Positions 43,634 through 51,659 of a stretch of DNA of 64,000 bases are shown piece after piece; position 1 is the first letter of the stretch; the number at the start of each line of letters is the position of its first letter. The notes under the pieces were generated by a model, which searched no databases, was not told the origin of the DNA, and worked only from the letters and a program-made list of their open reading frames with translations. Origin of the DNA: Nocardioides sp. Root240 (GTDB lineage: Bacteria; Actinomycetota; Actinomycetes; Propionibacteriales; Nocardioidaceae); the NCBI RefSeq assembly GCF_001428825.1, contig NZ_LMIT01000010.1:728886-792885 (forward strand). The letters run 5' to 3'. Position numbers and translations under genes: made by a program.

Positions 43634-43657
43634 CCCGGCCCTGGGAGGAGGGCCGGG
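43634..43657 (-). terminator. Perfect hairpin between the binding-protein and permease genes (attenuator)
   Basis: CCCGGCCCT, six loop bases and AGGGCCGGG form a perfect 9-bp stem just after the binding-protein stop at 43672. No run of T follows, so it is more likely a partial terminator or an mRNA-stabilising hairpin. In such operons this usually makes more binding protein than permease. Confidence 0.55.
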
Positions 43658-43671
43658 GCGCTGGACCAGCG

Positions 43672-45252
43672 TCAGTTCTTCGGCTTCCAAGCCGTGATCG
43701 CGAACTGTCCCATCGGCTCGGCCTTGCCGATCTCGATGCCGTCGGAGAACACGAACTGGGGAATGGTCACGATCGGCAGGTACCAGACCTTCGCAGTCAT
43801 CGCTTCGTTGAACTGCTTGGCGGCGTCCTCGAAGGTGGCGTCCGTGGAGGTCACAAGGGCGTCGTAGGCCTTGTCGATCTCCGGGTCAACGGACCTGAAC
43901 GGATTCCACACGTCCGAGAACGGCGACTTGTAGAGGCGGTAGGCATCGCCCGGGAGCACGCCGTACAGCCCGTACGACACTGCCCCAGCCGAGTACTTCT
44001 TCTCGGCGAAGTCGGTGAAGAACGACGTGTTCGGAAGGGCCTTCACCTTCAGGTCGATACCGATCTTCCCGAGCTGGTCGACCGCGGCGGCGACGGCTGT
44101 GGTGGCAGCCGGGTCGTCGCTGTTGACCTCCAAGGTCATGGAGAAGCCGTCGGGGTAACCGGCTTCAGACAGCAGGCTCTTGGCTTCGTCCACGTCGTAG
44201 GCGTACTTCGACGGCAGGTCAGCGTCGTAGCCGACGTAGTCGGTGAGGGTGAACTGGTCCTGGGGCGTGACGTCGGGGCCGACCGCCTTCGCGATGGCCT
44301 CACGGTCCAGGGCGAGCGCCATGGCCCGACGGACACGTACGTCGCCGAGCGCCTTGGTAACTTCACCGGATCGGTCCCAGAGCATCATGGCGATGGCGGA
44401 CTTCCTCATCACAGTGACGTCGTAGCCCTTGTCCTTGGCCTGCCCGACAAGCGACGTCCCGCCGGCCATGTCCACCTGAATCTGCCCGGATGCGAGTGCG
44501 TTCAGAGCGGTGTTCTGGTCCGCCATGACGCGCAGGACGACCTTCTTCCAGTTCTGGCGCGACTTGTCGTAGTAGTTCGGGTTGGGCGTGTACGTGTAGT
44601 GATCGCCGGGCTCGCTCTCACTCGGCTCGTACACATACGGTCCCGCACCGAAGGTCGCCGTCTTGAGCTTCTCCGGGTCCTTGAGCCCAGCCGCGCTGAT
44701 GATCAGCCCGTTGTTGCAGTTCCCGCTGTCGCCCAGGATCGACTCCATCCCGATGAACGGGTTCGGCGACGTGATCTTGACGGAGTCGTCGCCTTCGGCG
44801 GTGACCTTCCAAGGCTTGATGTAACCGTCGTTCAGCCCCGGAACGGACTTGTAGTACTTGAGGGTGTCGAGTACCGAGTCGCGGGTGACGTCAGTTCCGT
44901 CGGCGAACTTGATCCCATCACGAATCTTCATGGTGAAGACCGTGTTGTTCTCCGAGTACTCCCAGGACTCCGCGATGCCGGGCTCATACTCACCATCAAG
45001 CCCGGTTCGGATCAGTGGCTCATAGGCCAGCTGGAACATCGGGCTGGAGCATTCCTGATTCAGCTGGAAGCTCGTGGGCGAGTCGACCGGGATGGCGATC
45101 GTGAGTGTGTCGGTCGACGAGGAGGACGACGACGCCCCCCCGCCGCACGCCGCGAGACCAACCGCTGCCAGCGTCCCGGTCAGCACTGTCGCGGTCAATC
45201 GTCGAGCGCGGCGCGGACCCCCGCCGGACCAGAACTGCTTGCGCACCTTCAT
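43672..45252 (-). CDS. ABC transporter substrate-binding lipoprotein, family 5 (DppA/OppA-like)
   Basis: The 526-residue protein has a lipoprotein signal: basic start MKVRKQFWSGGGPRRARR, a hydrophobic stretch and the lipobox LAAC near residue 35, followed by a Gly/Ser linker. The body is the SBP family 5 fold with ESWEYSENNTVFTMKIRDGI, VRVRRAMALALDREAIAKAV and LLSEAGYPDGFSMTLEV. It captures the solute outside the membrane for the DppBCDF-like transporter. It starts at ATG 45252 after GAGGAG. It is the first gene of the operon, with the operator pair at 45318-45354 just upstream. Peptide versus other solute is not decided by sequence. Confidence 0.92.
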   Translation of the reverse strand: MKVRKQFWSGGGPRRARRLTATVLTGTLAAVGLAACGGGASSSSSSTDTLTIAIPVDSPTSFQLNQECSSPMFQLAYEPLIRTGLDGEYEPGIAESWEYSENNTVFTMKIRDGIKFADGTDVTRDSVLDTLKYYKSVPGLNDGYIKPWKVTAEGDDSVKITSPNPFIGMESILGDSGNCNNGLIISAAGLKDPEKLKTATFGAGPYVYEPSESEPGDHYTYTPNPNYYDKSRQNWKKVVLRVMADQNTALNALASGQIQVDMAGGTSLVGQAKDKGYDVTVMRKSAIAMMLWDRSGEVTKALGDVRVRRAMALALDREAIAKAVGPDVTPQDQFTLTDYVGYDADLPSKYAYDVDEAKSLLSEAGYPDGFSMTLEVNSDDPAATTAVAAAVDQLGKIGIDLKVKALPNTSFFTDFAEKKYSAGAVSYGLYGVLPGDAYRLYKSPFSDVWNPFRSVDPEIDKAYDALVTSTDATFEDAAKQFNEAMTAKVWYLPIVTIPQFVFSDGIEIGKAEPMGQFAITAWKPKN

Positions 45253-45317
45253 GACGTTTCTCCTCGCATCTCCAGCGTCCGCGACTCCGCGCTCAGCCGA
45301 TCAGTGGGCCACTCGGC

Positions 45318-45354
45318 GTTCCGTTCTATGGCACGCTGTATCTGCTAGTGGTAC
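45318..45354. promoter_or_regulatory. Tandem IclR-type operator pair 5 (ABC transporter operon)
   Basis: Sites start at 45318 (GTTCCGT-TCT-ATGGCAC) and 45338 (GTATCTG-CTA-GTGGTAC), 20 bases apart, ending 66 bases before the binding-protein start at 45252. The first site is a strong match; the second has a weaker left arm. The 241-base gap otherwise shows nothing recognisable. Confidence 0.75.
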
Positions 45355-45493
45355 ACCGATGATCTACGTCACAGTCCGCCGTGTCAACGAGATGCGCTGA
45401 CTTTGGAGGATGGACGACAGCTGTACGCGCGGTTCTCACTCTCCACACTGGCTGCGGGCGACCCCGCGCGCCCTCCAGTCGGCCACGACGGGT

Positions 45494-46516
45494 TCAGTCG
45501 TCGAGTACGACGACGTGCTTGCCCGGCATACCCCCAGCTTCAACGTCGGCTTGCGCATCGCGGACCTGTTCCAGGCCGCGGTAGACCTTCGCGATCGGGA
45601 CCTCGATGCGACCCTCCGCGATGGCTTCGAGCTGGCGCGCGAGTGCGTCTTCGGGCAGGTCTGCCGCCGTGCCCGCATAGCTGGTCAACCGGACCCCGCT
45701 GGGGATCATGAAGGGGGAGAAGTCCGGGATCGACCACTGCCCGGCCAAGGCTCCGGTGAAGCAGACGGTGCCATGGCGACGGACAGTCGCGAGGGTGTCC
45801 GCGAGAGCCGAACAACCCACCAGCTCGAGAGCCGCGTCCACGCCGGCGGGCGCCAGCTCGCGCACCTGGTCGGCAACGGCGCCGGTGTCGACCAGCACAT
45901 GGTCGACACCCACTGCGCGCAGGTCCTCGGCGCGATCCGCGCTGCGGGTAGTGGACAGCACCGTGGCGCCAAGCTCCTTCGCGATGGCCGCTGCGCTGAG
46001 CCCGACCGTCGAGGTGCCGCCGCGAATCAGCAGTGTCTGGCCGGCCTGCAGATCGAGCCCGGTAGCGAGGGAGCCATACGCGGTCTGGAACATCTCCGGT
46101 AATGCGCCGACGACCTCCCACGGCAGGTCGGTCTCGAACCGGATCACCTGCGCAGCCGGGACGCTCACGTACTCGGCGTAGGCGCCGTCATAGGCGCGGC
46201 CCATGCCACCCATCATGGTCGCGACCTGCTGGCCCGGCTGCAGACCGCTCGCACCGTCGGCCTCATCGACCACTCCGACGCACTCGATGCCCGGGACACG
46301 CGGATAGGTGACCTCCGCATCCGACTCGCCCTTGCGGGTGAGGACCTCGGACTCGTTGACGCCGAAGGCCTGTACCTTGATCCGCACCCAACCCGCACCA
46401 CGGGTCGGCACGGGTACGTCCTTGATCTCCAGAACGTCGAGGCCGCCCGGACGGGTGACGACGACGGCCCGCATCGTCACCGGAAGGACATCGCCGGCAG
46501 GTTTCGGTCGAACCAT
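45494..46516 (-). CDS. Zinc-independent alcohol dehydrogenase/quinone-oxidoreductase-like protein (MDR superfamily)
   Basis: The 340-residue medium-chain reductase has the GroES-like N-terminus with VRIKVQAFGVNESEVLTRKG and YPRVPGIECVGVVDEADG, and the NADP-binding motif LIRGGTSTVGLSAAAIAKEL. The zinc-binding cysteines of alcohol dehydrogenases are missing, so it belongs to the quinone-oxidoreductase-like group that reduces enones or quinones with NADPH. ATG 46516 follows GAGGAA; upstream residues show no homology. It reads towards the ABC transporter operon but is separated from it by an operator pair, so it is probably its own unit. Confidence 0.85.
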   Translation of the reverse strand: MVRPKPAGDVLPVTMRAVVVTRPGGLDVLEIKDVPVPTRGAGWVRIKVQAFGVNESEVLTRKGESDAEVTYPRVPGIECVGVVDEADGASGLQPGQQVATMMGGMGRAYDGAYAEYVSVPAAQVIRFETDLPWEVVGALPEMFQTAYGSLATGLDLQAGQTLLIRGGTSTVGLSAAAIAKELGATVLSTTRSADRAEDLRAVGVDHVLVDTGAVADQVRELAPAGVDAALELVGCSALADTLATVRRHGTVCFTGALAGQWSIPDFSPFMIPSGVRLTSYAGTAADLPEDALARQLEAIAEGRIEVPIAKVYRGLEQVRDAQADVEAGGMPGKHVVVLDD

Positions 46517-46622
46517 GTCGAGTTCCTCACTCTCATTCAGTTCCGTGCGGCGCGAGAACGGTCGACCGGCGGTGATCTCACGTCCGGACGGCATGGCGCA
46601 GCCTTGGTCGTCAGCCCGAGAC

Positions 46623-47321
46623 TCACCCCCAGGTGGTTTCCCCGTGACGGTCCACGAGGCGCCCCGAACCGTGGCCGGGGCCTTCCGTGGCGAGCTTGAC
46701 GATGGCATCGGTGCCCTCGGTCACGGTCTGGGGACCACTGTTGCCGTTGAGGTCGGTCGCGGTGTAGCCCGGGTCGGCGACGTTGATGCGAATGTCGGGG
46801 ATCCCCTTCGCATACTGCGTCGTGAGCATCGTCAGCGCAGCCTTCGACGCGGTGTAGCCGGGCACGATCGCGTGCGCCTCGGCTCGGGACAGGTCATGGG
46901 TCAGCTCGAGGGATCCCATCCCACTGCCGACGTTGACGATGGCCGGGTCGGTCGACTTGCGCAGCAGCGGCAGGAACGCCGTCGTCGCGCGGACCACGCC
47001 GACCACGTTGACGTCGAGAACGGCGGCGACGTCGGCTGCCGTCAAGATGGCCGGGTCGACCATCGGTCCGAAGATGCCGGCGTTGTTGATGAGCACGTCG
47101 ATCTTCCCCTCATGCTCGAGAACGTCTGCTGCCGCTTCGGCGACGGACACCTCGTCGGTGACATCGATCTGTACGAATCGGGCCCCCAGCGCTGCGGCGG
47201 CAGCGCGCCCTGCCTGCGGGTCACGTGCTCCGAGCAGGACGGTGTGGCCGTACTCGACCAGGCGGCGGGCGGTCTCGTGGCCGAGGCCCTTGTTGGCGCC
47301 GGTGATGAAGGTGATGGTCAT
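46623..47321 (-). CDS. Short-chain dehydrogenase (carbonyl-reductase-like SDR)
   Basis: The 232-residue SDR starts MTITFITGANKGLGHETARR with the NADP motif, then IDVTDEVSVAEAA, NNAGIFGPMVDPAI and the active-site YTASK. The fold and length are right for a classical SDR, of the group near carbonyl reductases. A much longer open frame in the same phase continues upstream to 48410 but has no homology and runs through the helix-turn-helix gene on the other strand. It is divergent from that regulator, which probably controls it. Confidence 0.88.
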   Translation of the reverse strand: MTITFITGANKGLGHETARRLVEYGHTVLLGARDPQAGRAAAAALGARFVQIDVTDEVSVAEAAADVLEHEGKIDVLINNAGIFGPMVDPAILTAADVAAVLDVNVVGVVRATTAFLPLLRKSTDPAIVNVGSGMGSLELTHDLSRAEAHAIVPGYTASKAALTMLTTQYAKGIPDIRINVADPGYTATDLNGNSGPQTVTEGTDAIVKLATEGPGHGSGRLVDRHGETTWG

Positions 47322-47423
47322 GCACTGATGCTGGTGCGCGCGTTGGCGTGACAACAGGGATGCGTCTACCCCAGGACAACCAGTACCACCCTCGGCGCCG
47401 GCATCCTCAGGGACAATCGTGCG

Positions 47424-48293
47424 ATGAGCGACCTGGGTACGACGCTGCGCACGTGGCGTGACCGCATGTCTCCCGCCGCGGCCGGTCTCCCGTCCAGACG
47501 AGCACGCCGTGCAGCCGGCCTGCGACGCGAGGAGCTCGCCGAGCTCGCGGGCGTGTCGGTCGACTATGTCGTGAGGCTGGAACAGGGACGCGCCACGACC
47601 CCGTCGGTGCAGGTGGCCTCGGCGCTGGCCAGGGCCCTGCACCTGAGCGACGAGGAGCGCGACCACCTGTACCGGCTCGCTGGCCTGGCACCGCCGGGCG
47701 CCGAACAGATTTCCCGCCACATCCAGCCGGGCATGCAGCGAGTGCTTCTCCGCCTCGGCGACACAGCGACCGCCGTCTTCGCTGCGGACTGGCAGATGCT
47801 GTGGTGGAACCGAGGATGGGCCGCACTCCTGGGCGACCCCTCGGCGACTCCGCACGCGCTGCGCAACTTCGCGCGTGACACCTTCCCGGCCGAGACCCTC
47901 GGCCAGGGACCCCAGCTCGCCCATTGGCCGGTCACGGCCTTCGACGGCGGGGCCTCCGACGCGGCCGTCGTCTCCGACCTGCGCCGAGCCAGCGGCCGCT
48001 ACCCTCGAGACCGGCAGCTGGCAGCCCTGATTCGCAGCTTGCGGACAACCAACAAGCGCTTCGCTGATCTCTGGGCCGCCGGCGAGGTGAGCCCGCATCG
48101 CGAGGGCCGCAAGGTCGTCGAGCACCCAGCCGTCGGTCCCGTCACGGTTGACTGCGACGTGCTCATCGACGCTGACACGGACCTGAAGATCGTGGCGATG
48201 ACAGCAGCGCCCGACACCGAGGACGAGTCGAAGTTCCGCCTCGCCCTGCTGTCCGGCGTCCACGCCCCTGCGCGGAAGACGAGCGCGCACTGA
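47424..48293 (+). CDS. XRE-family helix-turn-helix regulator with MmyB-like ligand domain
   Basis: The 289-residue protein has an N-terminal XRE helix-turn-helix (RREELAELAGVSVDYVVRLE and ATTPSVQVASALARAL), followed by an MmyB-like domain (VFAADWQMLWWNRGWAALLG, then the WAAGEVSPHREGRKVVEHPA segment), common in Actinobacteria. The adjacent divergent SDR gene at 46623-47321 is its usual partner. MmyB-type regulators mostly repress the neighbouring oxidoreductase, perhaps sensing a fatty-acid-like ligand. The gap of 102 bases must hold both promoters. ATG 47424 is the family start. Confidence 0.88.
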   Translation: MSDLGTTLRTWRDRMSPAAAGLPSRRARRAAGLRREELAELAGVSVDYVVRLEQGRATTPSVQVASALARALHLSDEERDHLYRLAGLAPPGAEQISRHIQPGMQRVLLRLGDTATAVFAADWQMLWWNRGWAALLGDPSATPHALRNFARDTFPAETLGQGPQLAHWPVTAFDGGASDAAVVSDLRRASGRYPRDRQLAALIRSLRTTNKRFADLWAAGEVSPHREGRKVVEHPAVGPVTVDCDVLIDADTDLKIVAMTAAPDTEDESKFRLALLSGVHAPARKTSAH

Positions 48294-48385
48294 CGTCGCG
48301 GTGACGGGTCGACCACCCGACGAGCACATACGCAGGTGGAAGTCAGAGACCTGCTCGCGAACGCATTCGCCATCGAAGGAAGACC

Positions 48386-48475
48386 ATGACCAGGCACGCA
48401 TCAACGACATCTCCCGACACCCTCAAAGCTTTCACCGCCGAGATCCGAGACACTGGCGGAACGATCGCCCGCTGA
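48386..48475 (+). CDS. Possible 29-residue ORF or gene fragment after the XRE regulator
   Basis: ATG 48386 follows GAAGGAAGACC, a good ribosome-binding site, and codes for a short peptide MTRHASTTSPDTLKAFTAEI and nine more residues, ending at 48475. It looks like the start of a longer protein cut short. No domain is recognised. It converges with the NTF2-like gene with one base between. Low confidence. Confidence 0.3.
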   Translation: MTRHASTTSPDTLKAFTAEIRDTGGTIAR

Positions 48476-48476
48476 C

Positions 48477-48947
48477 TCAGTCAGTGGAATTCTCGACGGG
48501 GGAAGGCAGCGGTGACGTGTGCTCGTGGATGACCCTCCAATCGTCCCCGGCTCGGCCCCACACCAAGGTCTCTCGCATGCGGTACTCAAACCTCTCGCCG
48601 TTGCGGAGGTTGCCGACGTTGCGCAGAATGACGATGGTGACGGCCAGACCGCCGGAAGGATCGCGTAGCACGACGACGTCCTCAACGATGTCGGACAGGC
48701 TTTCAACCTCCTCGTCCAACCAGGTGCGGGCCGCCGCCGCGTAGGCGTCGTAGCCAGGTGCAGCAACCGGCGAACCGTCCCAGATCCGCACGCGCTGGTC
48801 ACGGGAATACCAGCTCGCGCCGGCATCGAACCCGCGTTCGAAGTCGACCAGGAATCGCCGTACCTTGGACTCGAAGGTTGCCGCGTCCTCGGCCGTGACC
48901 ACCGGGTACACCGTGAGGGGCTTCACCCCAGCTGCTTCAGACATCAT
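48477..48947 (-). CDS. NTF2-like/SnoaL-type protein
   Basis: The 156-residue protein has the cone-shaped NTF2-like pattern: FLVDFERGFDAGASWYSRDQ, an ESLSDIVEDVVVLRDPSGGLA strand region and RETLVWGRAGDDWRVIHEHT at the end. Such proteins are often small hydratases, isomerases or ketosteroid-isomerase-like enzymes, or have unknown roles; the C-terminal VIHEHTS is a frequent signature. No catalytic residues can be identified securely. No clear partner: its neighbours are the XRE regulator (convergent) and the TetR regulator (same strand, 130 bases upstream). Confidence 0.7.
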   Translation of the reverse strand: MMSEAAGVKPLTVYPVVTAEDAATFESKVRRFLVDFERGFDAGASWYSRDQRVRIWDGSPVAAPGYDAYAAAARTWLDEEVESLSDIVEDVVVLRDPSGGLAVTIVILRNVGNLRNGERFEYRMRETLVWGRAGDDWRVIHEHTSPLPSPVENSTD

Positions 48948-49077
48948 CCTGCCCTTTCAACGACAGTCGGCGGCGCATCATCGGACGAGCCATCTACTCG
49001 TGGTCACAGCGACCCATGGCTCGACGAGAGCTCCCGGCGCTATCGAGCCCGACGGGCACCGGTCAGCTCGCATTGCC

Positions 49078-49671
49078 TTAGCCATCGTTGAGCCCCTCGG
49101 CTTGGAAGGGGTGATCGGGCCCAGCGAGCGCAACGATGGCTTCGTAGGGCCGGCGCACTGTTGCTTCGTCGAGCGAAGTGTCGGGGTGCGCCAAGCGGTG
49201 ACTCCACCAGCCCCACAGCAGGGCGTTGATGGCGAGCGCGATGCTGGTGGGGACCACGGGCTGAAGCATCGCGAGCGCGTCGTCCTCGACCGCCTGGAGC
49301 ACCGCCGCCACCTTGGGGTCCCGAGCGCCGTAGTGACGGATCTCCTCGTAGAGCCGGATATCGGTGAGACTCGGGCTCGTCGAGCCGATCGTGGCGTCAA
49401 CGAGTGCATCGACGACGTCGGCGGGGGTCCGGGCGCCGCGGAGCGGGGCTGCATACCGGGGTTCGAGATCGCTGCGGGTCGAGTCCAACGCGCTCAGGAT
49501 GAGGCCCTCGAGGGTGGGGAAGTAGTACGTCATCGACCCCAGCGGGACCTCGGCATGCGCTGCGACGCCCCGATACGAGACAGCGCTGATCCCGTCGGTC
49601 CTGATCACGTCGAGCGTGGCTTCAAGGATCCGCGAGCGACGTCCTGGGTCGTTCGGCTTCCCGCGGCGCAT
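49078..49671 (-). CDS. TetR-family transcriptional repressor
   Basis: The 197-residue protein has a TetR helix-turn-helix (SRILEATLDVIRTDGISAVS then YRGVAAHAEVPLGSMTYYFP) and a C-terminal ligand domain. It is divergent from the YjbR/carboxylesterase operon across 95 bases. In this gap two 21-base repeats at 49693 and 49715 are probable operators, so autoregulation and control of the neighbouring operon are likely. The start is ATG 49671. Confidence 0.9.
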   Translation of the reverse strand: MRRGKPNDPGRRSRILEATLDVIRTDGISAVSYRGVAAHAEVPLGSMTYYFPTLEGLILSALDSTRSDLEPRYAAPLRGARTPADVVDALVDATIGSTSPSLTDIRLYEEIRHYGARDPKVAAVLQAVEDDALAMLQPVVPTSIALAINALLWGWWSHRLAHPDTSLDEATVRRPYEAIVALAGPDHPFQAEGLNDG

Positions 49672-49692
49672 GGCCCTCCTCTGTCAGTCCAG

Positions 49693-49735
49693 GTGTGTAC
49701 CATCGTACGCACTAGTGTGTACCGTCGTACGCACT
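49693..49735. promoter_or_regulatory. Tandem 21-base repeats between the TetR gene and its divergent operon
   Basis: GTGTGTACCRTCGTACGCACT occurs twice, starting at 49693 and 49715 (period 22). Each copy is an imperfect palindrome around its centre. They lie in the divergent promoter gap, from 22 bases upstream of the TetR start to 32 bases upstream of the YjbR-like start, which is typical of a TetR operator pair. Confidence 0.8.
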
Positions 49736-49766
49736 GGATTCTAGAGTAGCCCGACGAGGAGATCGC

Positions 49767-50204
49767 GTGAACGGCAACAAGCTGCAGGAGCAGGCTCGCG
49801 AGCGAGCGCAGGAGTTGCCCGGCGCCCGGCTCGAGCACCCGTTCGGTCCGGACTGGGAGGTGTTCAAGGTTCGCGACAAGGTGTTCATGCTGCTGACGGA
49901 CATCACCGGGGAACCCATCGTCATCATCAAGGCGGCGCCGGAGCATGGCGAGGAACTGCGGAAGCAGCACGAGGACATCACCCCCGGCTATCACATGAAC
50001 AAGCAGCACTGGATCACGCTGCATCCCGGCGGTGGTATGCGAAAGGAGCTCGTGGACGAGCTGGTGACCGAGTCATTCCTCCTCGTCGTCGAGGGCCTGC
50101 CACACGCGAAGCGCCCAGTGGACCCGGCGACGTTCGGCAGCGCGGGCACCAACGACACGACCCCCACCGTCACTGACGACACTACGACCTCAGACCACAC
50201 CTGA
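49767..50204 (+). CDS. MmcQ/YjbR family protein
   Basis: The 145-residue protein carries the MmcQ/YjbR DNA-binding-like fold: DWEVFKVRDKVFMLLTDITG, VIIKAAPEHGEELRKQHEDI and GYHMNKQHWITLHPGGGM. The C-terminal 25 residues are a Thr/Asp-rich tail. Members are small and mostly of unknown role, in spite of the name. It starts at GTG 49767 after GAGGAG. It is first in the operon with the carboxylesterase (19-base gap) and is probably repressed by the divergent TetR protein. Confidence 0.82.
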   Translation: MNGNKLQEQARERAQELPGARLEHPFGPDWEVFKVRDKVFMLLTDITGEPIVIIKAAPEHGEELRKQHEDITPGYHMNKQHWITLHPGGGMRKELVDELVTESFLLVVEGLPHAKRPVDPATFGSAGTNDTTPTVTDDTTTSDHT

Positions 50205-50222
50205 TCCTCGAAAGGACTCTCT

Positions 50223-51659
50223 ATGACCAGCAGCGACGACACCACAGTGCAGGGCGCCGTGCACTCGTGGCTCGGCATCTCGTACGCCACCGCCGACCGC
50301 TTCCACAGCCCGAAAATCGTGCCCTTCGACCCGGACCTGCCCTACGACCAGAAGGGTCTGGCACCGCTCCAGGCCGGCGACACCAGCTGGCTGGAAGCCG
50401 ACAACGGGTTCAGCGAGGACTGCCTGAACCTCAACGTCTGGGCACCCGCCGACGCTGGAGACAAGCCCCTCCCGGTCATCGTGTATGTCTTCGGCGGCGG
50501 GTGGATGCTCGGCGCGAACACACAGACCACCTCCAACGCGTCCGGCCTCGCCGCGACCGGTCGCGCCATCGGCGTCTCCATCAACTACCGTCTGGGCGCG
50601 TTCGGTGCACTGTCCCTCTCCCAGTACGGCGGCGCTCTCGCGCAGGCTACGAACCTCTGCCTGCAAGACATCATCACCGCGCTGCGGTGGGTCAACGAGA
50701 ACATCAGCCACTTCGGCGGCGACCCCAACAACGTCACCGTCACCGGGCACAGTGCCGGCGCGTACTCCACCCTGAGTCTCCTCGGCGCACCCTCCGCAGA
50801 CGGCCTCTACCACCACCTCGCGGCGTTCTCCGGCATGCCGGCACGCCAAGTACCCGCTTGGGGAGCGGAAGAACGCGCCCACGCCGTCCTCACCGCACTC
50901 GGGATCGAGAACGATCCCGAGCAGCTCCTGACCGTTGACGCACACCTGCTCGCCGAGACGATGGCTGCGACGCAGTCCTCAGACCCTGGGGCAGCGCACG
51001 GCGTCGACAACGATCTCGTTGCCATCGTCGACGACCGAACTCAGCCCAACGGCATCCTCACCGATCTTCCCATGCGCGTCCTCGAGTCCGGACGACACAA
51101 GGAGATCGACATCCTGTTCAGCAGCACCACCCACGAGCTCGACTGGTGGGTCCTGCACAAGACCGACGAGTTCGACCCGGGCAGCATCGACGCTTTCGTC
51201 ACGGAGTTCGCCAACCGCAACCGCATCCCACGCAGCCGCGCCCGCAAGATCGTCGCCGCCTACGACGTCAACGGGCGCACACCAGTCCAGGTCCGCGGAG
51301 CCCTGCTCACCGACTTCTCATTCACACTGCCTCAGACCCGCGGAGCGCTCGCCCACGCCGCGGCCGGAGGGAACGCGCACCTGCTCTCCATCGGGCCAGT
51401 CGAGGGCGCACACGCCGTCCACGGCACGGAGATGTACGGCATCGTCGGCCAGACCCGCCCCGGCGCCGGCCACGAGCAGATCGTTCGCGACACGTTCGTC
51501 CGAGACGCGCTGCTCTCCCTCGCCACGAGCGACAACGGCGCACTTTGGAGGCCCGTCGCCACGGCGCCGACCGCCCAAGGGATCGGCGACATGCCGTACG
51601 ACGCCACCGCGCACGCCGAAGATGTACTTGAGACCTTCTCGGGCATCAAACGCCCATAG
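50223..51659 (+). CDS. Type B carboxylesterase
   Basis: The 478-residue enzyme is a carboxylesterase of the COesterase/para-nitrobenzyl-esterase family: SEDCLNLNVWAPADAG, VFGGGWMLGAN (oxyanion hole), and the nucleophile TVTGHSAGAYSTLSL with Ser177. The triad acid and His are probably near SSTTHELDWW and GAHAVHGTEM. No signal peptide is visible. It hydrolyses short esters or xenobiotics. The GC-rich third codon bias is stronger than in the neighbours. With TetR and YjbR it forms a small detoxification-type unit. It starts at ATG 50223, with GAAAGGA upstream. Confidence 0.87.
   Translation: MTSSDDTTVQGAVHSWLGISYATADRFHSPKIVPFDPDLPYDQKGLAPLQAGDTSWLEADNGFSEDCLNLNVWAPADAGDKPLPVIVYVFGGGWMLGANTQTTSNASGLAATGRAIGVSINYRLGAFGALSLSQYGGALAQATNLCLQDIITALRWVNENISHFGGDPNNVTVTGHSAGAYSTLSLLGAPSADGLYHHLAAFSGMPARQVPAWGAEERAHAVLTALGIENDPEQLLTVDAHLLAETMAATQSSDPGAAHGVDNDLVAIVDDRTQPNGILTDLPMRVLESGRHKEIDILFSSTTHELDWWVLHKTDEFDPGSIDAFVTEFANRNRIPRSRARKIVAAYDVNGRTPVQVRGALLTDFSFTLPQTRGALAHAAAGGNAHLLSIGPVEGAHAVHGTEMYGIVGQTRPGAGHEQIVRDTFVRDALLSLATSDNGALWRPVATAPTAQGIGDMPYDATAHAEDVLETFSGIKRP

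Noticed and set aside
47322-48410. Long minus-strand extension of the SDR frame to 595 codons
   Set aside because: The extra 360 codons lie antisense to a clear XRE-MmyB regulator gene and have no recognisable domain. The SDR starts at MTITFITGANKG, at 47321.
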